Below, in pieces: positions 1 to 5,162 of a stretch of 6,900 bases of DNA. The notes beneath the pieces are model-generated. The model saw only the letters and a list, made by a program, of their open reading frames with translations, searched no databases and was not told where the DNA came from. Source of the DNA: Campylobacteraceae bacterium (GTDB taxonomy: Bacteria > Campylobacterota > Campylobacteria > Campylobacterales > Campylobacteraceae). The stretch lies in assembly GCA_012521935.1 (NCBI GenBank), contig JAAYLJ010000207.1, forward strand, positions 1 through 6,900. The letters run 5' to 3'. The position numbers and the translations under genes are program-made. Position 1 is the stretch's first letter. Every line of letters starts with the position of its first letter.

Positions 1-1
1 A

Positions 2-673
2 CTTGAGACTACTCAAGGTGGTGTTTGGGCTAAGGAAAATATTCAACAGTCCGTTAGTCTTATTGAAGATTTAGTAACACATGCTATGAAAGATTCACCT
101 AAAGTTGCGGTAAATACTGAAAAAATAACTGAAATAGAAAATATATTGGCTATATCTCAGATAGAAAGTATACATTATGATATTAAACAAGGATTGCATA
201 ATCTGGACACAATAAGTAAATTTAACAACAATTTGTTTATTAGGCTTATGGAAACTATATGTGCAATATCAAATAATGGTAAAAATGAAAAAGGTTATAT
301 TATAATAGGTGTTGCAGATAAACATGATGATAAAATAAAAATAGAAAAACAATATAATGCAGAAAATAGTTCTAAACAATGCAACGATTATTTTATAACT
401 GGTTTAAATGGTGAAATTAGTAATTATGATTCTTTTGATAGTTATTATAAAAAAGTTAGCGATTTGTTCGAAGTTGAAAAGAAAAAATTTAAAAATCTTG
501 GTAAATGTTTATTAGAACCAATTAATTATTATGATAGAAATTTATTAGTTTTCAGAATTGAATCATCCAATGAAATATGTTCTTATGATAATAAAGTATA
601 TCTTAGAGTAGGCTCTCAAACTAAGGAAGCTGAGGCAATGCAAATAATTGAAATAGTAGAGAGATTTAAATAA
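2..673 (+). CDS. C-terminal part of AlbA_2/Schlafen-type putative nucleic-acid-binding protein (partial at left edge)
   Basis: The frame is open from base 2 with no stop, so the ATG at 86 is probably internal and the 223 visible residues are only the C-terminus. Around residues 55-105 the pattern E-S-x-x-Y-D-I-K-Q-G, then ETICAISNNG, then GYIIIGVADK matches the AlbA_2 (Schlafen-like divergent AAA_4) fold. Near the end, NLLVFRIE followed by YLRVGSQTKEAE is the usual closing part of that domain. The first visible residues (GGVWAKENIQQSVSLIEDL) resemble the tail of a DUF1524/GmrSD-type HNH domain (W-x-x-E-x-I...L). A DUF262-DUF1524-AlbA_2 defence protein is therefore possible, but this is inference because the N-terminus is not in view. 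The stop codon overlaps the next start (TAATG), so the two are probably translationally coupled. The DNA is very AT-rich. The AlbA_2 call is fairly firm; the defence role is not proven. Confidence 0.72.
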   Translation, partial: LETTQGGVWAKENIQQSVSLIEDLVTHAMKDSPKVAVNTEKITEIENILAISQIESIHYDIKQGLHNLDTISKFNNNLFIRLMETICAISNNGKNEKGYIIIGVADKHDDKIKIEKQYNAENSSKQCNDYFITGLNGEISNYDSFDSYYKKVSDLFEVEKKKFKNLGKCLLEPINYYDRNLLVFRIESSNEICSYDNKVYLRVGSQTKEAEAMQIIEIVERFK

Positions 674-1230
674 TGGTAAAAGATGGACTAGGTGGTGGAA
701 ACACTCAAACTGGAATACATTTTGAGGGCAGAGTAGATATTGTAACTTATTTAAATGATGAGGTTGCTGAGTATAAATGTGTGCAGAAAACTTTAAACAA
801 TAAAAAGCAATCTATGGGATTTGATATTTATTATAAAGATAATCTTGTAGCAGAATCATTTAAAAAACATGAACTGTACAGATATTTAGATACATTAAGT
901 GTAGATTGGAGAGCAATATTATCTAAACAACTACTGCCAGATGATGCAATTTACGTAATACACAATAATACAATTTTCATTATCGAAATAAAATATCAAG
1001 AAGTAGCTGGTTCAGTTGATGAAAAATTACAAACTTGTGGTTTTAAGCTTAGACAATATAAAAGATTATTCGCTCCTCTTAATCATAATGTTGAGTATAT
1101 TTATATTTTAAATGATTGGTTTAGAAAGCCAGAGTACAAAGACACTTTGGATTATATTATTTCAATGAATTGTAGATACTATTTTGAATATTTACCTTTA
1201 AATGAGATAGGACTACCAATTCCAAATTAA
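673..1230 (+). CDS. PD-(D/E)XK nuclease-like protein, candidate type II restriction endonuclease
   Basis: This is a 185-aa soluble protein. The central part carries a plausible PD-(D/E)XK active site: LLPDDAIYVI (P89-D90-D91), then a hydrophobic strand ending in E105-I-K107, followed by Q109. Directly after it is a GSVDEKLQTC stretch (113-122) and FKLRQYKRL, a combination I associate with type II restriction enzymes and related nucleases that bind DNA with this loop and helix. The C-terminal part (VEYIYILNDWF, then YKDTLDYI) looks like the closing strands and helices of the same fold. The start overlaps the preceding stop (TAATG), and AGAGAG about 10 bases upstream can serve as ribosome binding site. 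A methyltransferase gene 0.6 kb downstream supports a restriction role. Alternatively it could be an effector partner of the upstream AlbA_2 protein. No recognition site can be assigned. Nuclease fold is likely; restriction activity is inference. Confidence 0.66.
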   Translation: MVKDGLGGGNTQTGIHFEGRVDIVTYLNDEVAEYKCVQKTLNNKKQSMGFDIYYKDNLVAESFKKHELYRYLDTLSVDWRAILSKQLLPDDAIYVIHNNTIFIIEIKYQEVAGSVDEKLQTCGFKLRQYKRLFAPLNHNVEYIYILNDWFRKPEYKDTLDYIISMNCRYYFEYLPLNEIGLPIPN

Positions 1231-1247
1231 ATATTGTAAATAAAAAA

Positions 1248-1283
1248 GTATATTTTGTATATTAATTAATATACATTTAATAA
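1248..1283 (+). promoter_or_regulatory. 18-bp palindrome in AT-rich promoter region, candidate operator of the HTH gene
   Basis: GTATATTAATTAATATAC at 1257-1274 is a perfect 18-bp palindrome. A further GTATAT half-site lies at 1248-1253, three bases before it. A possible -35 (TTGTAT, 1255-1260) and -10 (TAATAA, 1278-1283; 17-bp spacer) flank the palindrome, so a bound dimer would cover the promoter. The site is the only gap of any size between the nuclease and HTH genes. That the adjacent HTH protein binds it is inference from position and symmetry; AT-rich DNA makes shorter palindromes common, but 18 bp without mismatch is notable. Confidence 0.5.
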
Positions 1284-1293
1284 ATAGTAGGGT

Positions 1294-1497
1294 ATGATTT
1301 TGTTAGAAAAAGAAATCAAAATAGAATTAATCAAAAGGGACTTGAAGCCTAGCGATGTTTATAAAGCTTTGGGGCTAGAGAGGGCTCATTTTTATCAGGC
1401 TATTAGAAGCTCGAATCTATCTAATAAGACGCTATTAAAAATATTGGGGTATTTAGAGTTAGAAATATCTATTTCACTACAACCAAAGGAAACTTAA
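1294..1497 (+). CDS. Small helix-turn-helix DNA-binding protein, putative regulator
   Basis: This is a 67-aa (or 65-aa) protein. Residues 18-38 (KPSDVYKALGLERAHFYQAIR) have the spacing of an XRE/Cro-type helix-turn-helix, and a second amphipathic helix follows (NKTLLKILGYLEL). It is too short for any extra catalytic domain. The ATG at 1294 has its AGGG only one base upstream, which is too close. A TTG at 1300 in the same frame is spaced 7 bases from that AGGG (1289-1292) and may be the true start. The gene lies just after the palindrome at 1257-1274 and overlaps the next gene by one base (TAATG). It could be a controller-like regulator of the restriction genes or the antitoxin half of a toxin-antitoxin pair with the 92-aa gene; the sequence does not decide. 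Confidence 0.68.
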   Translation: MILLEKEIKIELIKRDLKPSDVYKALGLERAHFYQAIRSSNLSNKTLLKILGYLELEISISLQPKET

Positions 1498-1775
1498 TGA
1501 AAATCCGAAATTTTAAAAAAATATACTCTTTGGAATTAAATAATGAGATGAGCTTAGAGCAAGAAGAAAGCTTTCTATTTTGTGGCTCTAAAAATTGGGA
1601 TTTTTATTTTAGCAATAGATTAGAAAACTCAAATGTGGTGGATAATGTTTCTATTATTGAGTTTAATAGCAATGAAGAGTTCACTAGTTTTATAAAAAGT
1701 ACAGATATTTTAGATTATTCCTTAGAGCATCAAAGACCACTAGTATTAGTAGAAAGTAAAAATATGACAATTTGA
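1497..1775 (+). CDS. Hypothetical 92-aa acidic protein coupled to the HTH gene
   Basis: I do not recognise this protein. It is 92 aa, acidic overall with a basic N-terminus (MKIRNFKKIY), and has no signal peptide, membrane segment or cysteine cluster (one Cys only). The middle alternates aromatic and polar residues (NWDFYFSNR), and the C-terminus ends in a hydrophobic strand (RPLVLVE), suggesting a small alpha/beta fold. Its ATG overlaps the stop of the HTH gene (TAATG), so the two are probably made together and may interact. Such an arrangement fits a toxin-antitoxin pair or a regulator with an accessory subunit, but no toxin motif is visible. It ends 43 bases before the methyltransferase start. 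It is likely a real gene because of the coupling and the conserved direction of the neighbours; function is unknown. Confidence 0.6.
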   Translation: MKIRNFKKIYSLELNNEMSLEQEESFLFCGSKNWDFYFSNRLENSNVVDNVSIIEFNSNEEFTSFIKSTDILDYSLEHQRPLVLVESKNMTI

Positions 1776-1800
1776 CATATTTTTAGCAAAATATTTTAAA
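1772..1800 (+). promoter_or_regulatory. Possible promoter of the methyltransferase gene
   Basis: A consensus -35 hexamer TTGACA lies at 1772-1777, overlapping the stop codon of the 92-aa gene. A weak -10-like TTTAAA follows after 17 bases (1795-1800). The methyltransferase starts 19 bases later. An own promoter would allow methylation independently of the HTH operon. The -10 match is poor, so this is tentative. Confidence 0.3.
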
Positions 1801-1818
1801 GATGGTAAATTTATAAAA

Positions 1819-2577
1819 ATGAGTAAAAAGATAAAACTATTAAATCCAGAAAGTTTTGAACAAGAGTGCACTACCGTTTGGAGTTTTGCTCGTCGTGGGA
1901 ATTGGGCAACTCACAAATCAAAATATAGAGGAAATTGGGCTCCAGAAGTTGTTAGAAATCTACTTTTAAGATACTCGAATGAGGGTGATTATTTACTAGA
2001 TCCAATGATCGGTGGAGGAACAACCGCCATAGAGTGTAAACTTCTAAATAGAAACTTGTTAGCTCTAGATATAAACCCAAATGCAATAGAACTTACAAAA
2101 GAAGCTCTAAATTTTGAGTGCGAATTCAATCCTAAAATTAAAGTTTTGCAAAACGATAGTAGAGATTTATCGATACTTAAGGATGAAAGTGTGGATTTCA
2201 TACTAAACCACCCACCTTATGCAGATATTGTAAAATATAGTGATAAGCAAATTGCAGAAGATTTGTCAAATATCCACGATCTAGAGAGGTTTTGTGATGA
2301 ATATGAGATTGTAATTAAAGAGTTGTTTCGTGTTTTAAAACCAAATAAATTTTGCGCTATTTTAATAGGCGATACACGAAGAAATAAAATGTATCAGCCA
2401 CTAGCTTTTATGGTGATGCAAAAATTTTTAAAAAATGGCTTTACCCTAAAAGAAGATATCATTAAGCAACAACATAACTGCAAAGCTACAGGTTTTTGGG
2501 TTAGAAAAAGCAAAGAGGCAAATTTTCTACTAATAATGCACGAACATCTTTTTGTATTTCAAAAACTACCCTTATAA
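1819..2577 (+). CDS. Site-specific DNA methyltransferase (N4-cytosine/N6-adenine type)
   Basis: This 252-aa protein should transfer a methyl group from S-adenosylmethionine to an exocyclic amino group in DNA, the protective half of a restriction-modification system. The N-terminus has TTVWSFARRGNWATH (18-32) and RGNWAPEVVRN (37-47), typical of a family of type II amino-methyltransferases. Motif I is DPMIGGGTT (61-69), followed by the ribose-binding acidic strand LALDINP (D84). The catalytic motif IV is NHPPY (130-134), a variant of (D/N/S)PP(Y/F). Later segments include FRVLKP and ILIGDTRR (motif VI-VII like). Motif order X-I-IV is as in many single-domain enzymes; no large separate target-recognition domain is seen. 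ATG at 1819 is the only in-frame start near the 5' end; its ribosome site is weak (AAAGATGG at 1798-1805). It follows the HTH pair on the same strand and probably protects host DNA from the nuclease encoded at 673-1230. Confidence 0.88.
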   Translation: MSKKIKLLNPESFEQECTTVWSFARRGNWATHKSKYRGNWAPEVVRNLLLRYSNEGDYLLDPMIGGGTTAIECKLLNRNLLALDINPNAIELTKEALNFECEFNPKIKVLQNDSRDLSILKDESVDFILNHPPYADIVKYSDKQIAEDLSNIHDLERFCDEYEIVIKELFRVLKPNKFCAILIGDTRRNKMYQPLAFMVMQKFLKNGFTLKEDIIKQQHNCKATGFWVRKSKEANFLLIMHEHLFVFQKLPL

Positions 2578-2589
2578 ATCAATAAAAAT

Positions 2590-2600
2590 TGTAGTAAAAT
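2590..2600 (+). promoter_or_regulatory. Candidate sigma-70-type -10 region for the UPF0324 gene
   Basis: TTGTAGTAAAAT contains a -10-like TAAAAT at 2595-2600 in a T/A-rich setting, as in Campylobacter promoters, which often lack a strong -35. It lies 23 bases before the ATG at 2623, and a good ribosome site (AAAAGG, 2611-2616) is placed between. The assignment rests on position and consensus only. Confidence 0.4.
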
Positions 2601-2622
2601 AATCGCTTTTAAAAGGTTTTTG

Positions 2623-3582
2623 ATGAGAAAAGAGTTTTTTATTAGCACTATTTTACTTCTTTGTTTGACTTTCATCTGGCTATTTTTAACGCTTATCTTT
2701 TCAAAATTTGGCTTAAATATGAGTGTTTTGATAGTTGCAGTCATTGGCGGGATGCTCTTTTCTAGCCTATTTCCCAATCTTAAAACCTATCTTGCCCCAT
2801 CTTTACCTTTTGCCACAAAGTGGATGTTAAGAGGCGGCATAGTTTTATATGGTCTTAGACTTAGCTTGAGTGAGCTTAAAGATATAGGCTTTGCTGGGTT
2901 TGGAATTGCGCTTTTTACAGTAACTTCCATAATGATATTTGGGATTTTATTTGGAAGAGTTTTAAAGCTAGATAAAAAACTTACCATCCTAATAAGTGCT
3001 GGAAGCGCCATTTGTGGCGCTGCAGCTGTTTTGGCAGCTCAGACAATCATAAAAACAGATACAGACAAAACCATAGTAGCCGTAGCTACAGTTGTCGTTT
3101 TTGGGACTATTGGAATGCTTTTATATCCGCTTGTTTTAAGTGGACTTGAGGACTCTTTTATAAAAGGTCTCATAGTAGGAGGAACGCTTCATGAAGTAGC
3201 TCATGTGGTTGGCGCGGGAGCTGCTCTTGGGGAAGAGGTGGCTAAAAACGCCATAGTAGTTAAGATGATAAGAGTAATGCTTTTAGTTCCACTTCTTTTT
3301 GCTTTTGCATTTAATGGAAAAGAGGGAGTGAAAAACTCCATCCCTTGGTTTGCGCTTGGATTTATTGGCATGATATGTTTAAACTCTTTAATCAACGTTC
3401 CATTTAAAGAGTTTTGGCACATGAGTGATACATTTCTTTTAGCAACTGCCATGAGCGCTCTTGGCGTTCAAACAGAGTTTAAAAACCTCAAAAAGATGGG
3501 CTTTAAACCATTTTTACTAGCTTTAATGCTAATGATAGTTTTAGCCTTAATTGGATTTGGGATTTGGCTAATTTTTAATTAG
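2623..3582 (+). CDS. UPF0324/YeiH-family putative anion (sulfate) exporter membrane protein
   Basis: This is a 319-aa inner-membrane protein with about nine or ten hydrophobic helices, of normal family length (about 320-350 aa). It carries the hallmarks of Pfam Cons_hypoth698 (UPF0324, YeiH): LRGGIVLYGLRLSLSEL (69-85), ISAGSAICGAAA (124-135), GGTLHEVAHVVGAGAA (186-201) with the conserved His190 and His194, and KMIRVMLLVPLL (214-225). The family is annotated as putative sulfate exporter, although substrate evidence is thin. The ATG at 2623 is preceded at proper spacing by AAAAGG; the TTG three bases earlier is less likely. The gene converges on aspA and its last 8 bases overlap the aspA coding region on the other strand. 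It appears monocistronic. Family assignment is firm; substrate is not. Confidence 0.9.
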   Translation: MRKEFFISTILLLCLTFIWLFLTLIFSKFGLNMSVLIVAVIGGMLFSSLFPNLKTYLAPSLPFATKWMLRGGIVLYGLRLSLSELKDIGFAGFGIALFTVTSIMIFGILFGRVLKLDKKLTILISAGSAICGAAAVLAAQTIIKTDTDKTIVAVATVVVFGTIGMLLYPLVLSGLEDSFIKGLIVGGTLHEVAHVVGAGAALGEEVAKNAIVVKMIRVMLLVPLLFAFAFNGKEGVKNSIPWFALGFIGMICLNSLINVPFKEFWHMSDTFLLATAMSALGVQTEFKNLKKMGFKPFLLALMLMIVLALIGFGIWLIFN

Positions 3583-5020
3583 CCTCTTCATCAACTGGAA
3601 CCATTCTATGCTTTTCTGAAAGTCCAAAGTTTTTAGGTTTTATCATATTTTCTGGCTTCATTATCTCATCTAATTCATCTTTATTCAAAAACCCTTTTTC
3701 CAAAACAACATCATATACAGAAGCCCCACTTTTTAGCGCTTCTTTAGCCACAATGGTTGATTTTTCATAACCTAAATATGGATTTAAAGCTGTAACTAGC
3801 CCAATGCTATTTAAAACCATCTGTTCACAATGCTCTTTATTTGCGCTAATGCCATCAATACACAGTTTTGAAAGAGTTTCAAAAGCATTTCTCATCATGT
3901 TTATGGAGTTAAAAAGATTAAACGCAATGATTGGCTCAAACACATTTAACTGCAACTGCCCACCCTCTGCTGCCATAGTTATGGTGACATCAGTTCCTAT
4001 TACTTGGTAACAAACTTGATTTACCACCTCAGGAATTACAGGATTAACCTTTCCTGGCATGATAGAACTTCCAGGTTGCATTGCAGGTAGATTTATCTCA
4101 TTAAACCCAGCTCTAGGGCCAGAACTTAGGAGTCTAAGATCATTACAAATCTTTGAAACTTTAATGGCAACTCTTTTTAAAACTCCAGATATTTGCACAT
4201 ATGCTCCCGTATCTTGGGTAGCTTTTATGAGATCTTTAGCGGTAACAAAAGGCCTCCCTGTAACTTCTTGGAGTTTACTTTCAATCTTTTGAGAGTAGTT
4301 TGGATGCGCATTAATGCCAGTTCCAATGGCTGTTGCCCCCATATTCATCTCTCTTACAAGCTGTCTTGCCTCAGTCACTCTTTCTATGTCCTCAGCAATC
4401 ATCCCTGCATATGTTCCAAACTCTTGTCCTAAAGTCATGGGAACAGCGTCTTGTAGCTGGGTTCTGCCCATTTTTATGACATCTTCAAACTCATTTGATT
4501 TTTTGGCAAAAGAGTCTTTTAAAACTAGCATGGAGTCTGTTAACTCTATGAGCTTTTCATAAAGAGCCACGCGTAAAGCCGTAGGATAAGCGTCGTTTGT
4601 GGACTGGGAAAGGTTTACATCATTGTTTGGATGAAGATGCTCATACTCGCCTTTTTCGCGCCCCATAAACTCAAGCCCAATATTGGCGATGACTTCATTT
4701 ACATTCATATTTGTTGAAGTGCCAGCTCCACCTTGAAACATATCTACAACAAATTGATCATGAAATCTGCCCTCGCAAATCGCATCACACGCCTCACAAA
4801 TCGCATTTTTCTTATGCTCATGAAGCAGATTTAACTCATAGTTTGCAAGCGCAGCTGCTTTTTTAACCTTTGCCAAAGCTACTATAAAGGTAGGAAATTG
4901 GCTTAAAGTAATGCCTGTTATGTGAAAGTTTTCAACTGCTCTAACAGTTTGAACGCCGTAGTAAAACTCATTTGAAATTTTTTTCTCGCCAATTAAGTCA
5001 TGTTCAACTCTATAACTCAT
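3575..5020 (-). CDS. aspA: Aspartate ammonia-lyase (aspartase)
   Basis: This 481-aa cytoplasmic enzyme converts L-aspartate to fumarate and ammonia (reversible). In Campylobacter-type bacteria it feeds amino-acid catabolism and supplies fumarate as electron acceptor. It belongs to the fumarase/aspartase superfamily: EHDLIGE...YYGVQT at the N-terminus, QGGAGTSTNMN (96-106), TNDAYPT (141-147), GRTQLQDAVPMTLGQE (185-200), and the signature loop GSSIMPGKVNP (317-327) with the catalytic Ser318 and Lys324 in the same positions as in E. coli AspA. NEVIANIGLE and LQLNVFEP also match, which separates it from fumarase C. The start at 5020 has a well-spaced AAGGAT ribosome site (5025-5030, minus strand). 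The family is normally about 468-480 aa, so it looks complete. Its 3' end overlaps the convergent UPF0324 gene by 8 bp. Codon use looks like that of a resident gene. Confidence 0.97.
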   Translation of the reverse strand: MSYRVEHDLIGEKKISNEFYYGVQTVRAVENFHITGITLSQFPTFIVALAKVKKAAALANYELNLLHEHKKNAICEACDAICEGRFHDQFVVDMFQGGAGTSTNMNVNEVIANIGLEFMGREKGEYEHLHPNNDVNLSQSTNDAYPTALRVALYEKLIELTDSMLVLKDSFAKKSNEFEDVIKMGRTQLQDAVPMTLGQEFGTYAGMIAEDIERVTEARQLVREMNMGATAIGTGINAHPNYSQKIESKLQEVTGRPFVTAKDLIKATQDTGAYVQISGVLKRVAIKVSKICNDLRLLSSGPRAGFNEINLPAMQPGSSIMPGKVNPVIPEVVNQVCYQVIGTDVTITMAAEGGQLQLNVFEPIIAFNLFNSINMMRNAFETLSKLCIDGISANKEHCEQMVLNSIGLVTALNPYLGYEKSTIVAKEALKSGASVYDVVLEKGFLNKDELDEIMKPENMIKPKNFGLSEKHRMVPVDEEAN

Positions 5021-5024
5021 CTTG

Positions 5025-5079
5025 ATCCTTATCCTATTTATAGGGTTTTAGGTAAATTTTGGAACATTTTAGCATTATA
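5025..5079 (-). promoter_or_regulatory. Candidate aspA promoter region and ribosome binding site
   Basis: On the minus strand, upstream of aspA, AAGGAT (5025-5030) is 4 to 5 bases from the ATG. Two -10-like boxes are visible: TATAAA at 5037-5042, which is very near the start, and TATAAT at 5074-5079, an exact -10 consensus 54 bases upstream. The latter is the better candidate. No clear regulator site is seen, although aspA is catabolite or oxygen regulated in related bacteria. Confidence 0.42.
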
Positions 5080-5092
5080 GGTTATGGGGGAT

Positions 5093-5111
5093 CTTAAAAA
5101 ATATATTTAAG
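5093..5111. repeat. Short AT-rich inverted repeat between aspA and the RTX gene
   Basis: CTTAAA (5093-5098) and TTTAAG (5106-5111) form a 6-bp inverted repeat with a 7-base A/T spacer, upstream of the aspA promoter boxes. It could be a regulator site for aspA or a chance feature of AT-rich DNA. The 5021-5162 gap holds no gene. Confidence 0.28.
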
Positions 5112-5133
5112 AGGTTGGAACTATTTAAAGTTA

Positions 5134-5156
5134 GGATTAGGGAAAATCCCTAATCC
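5134..5156 (-). terminator. Hairpin after the RTX gene, probable transcription terminator
   Basis: GGATTAGGGA (5134-5143) and TCCCTAATCC (5147-5156) form a perfect 10-bp stem with a 3-base loop. It lies 6 bases past the stop codon of the minus-strand RTX gene. The bases after the stem on that strand (TAACTTTAAATAG) are only moderately T-rich, so it may be a weak intrinsic terminator or a 3' stabilising hairpin. Its position separates the RTX transcript from aspA. Confidence 0.6.
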
Positions 5157-5162
5157 AAGTGA

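Noticed and set aside
86..88. ATG at 86 as the true start of the first gene
   Set aside because: The same frame is open back to base 2 and encodes a plausible domain end (GGVWAKENIQQ), and no ribosome site is placed before 86. The gene is treated as partial.
1504..1521. A7 run near the start of the 92-aa gene as a phase-variable tract
   Set aside because: Runs of this length are common in AT-rich Campylobacter DNA, and phase variation there mostly uses longer G or C tracts. No G/C run over five bases is seen in the window.
1989..2201. Antisense reading frame inside the methyltransferase gene
   Set aside because: It lies entirely within a recognised gene and shows no ribosome site or family motif. 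The same holds for minus-strand frames at 2559-2777, 2787-3011 and 3201-3452.
3804..4562. Plus-strand reading frames opposite aspA
   Set aside because: They are shadow frames of a firmly identified gene and show no motif or translation signal of their own.
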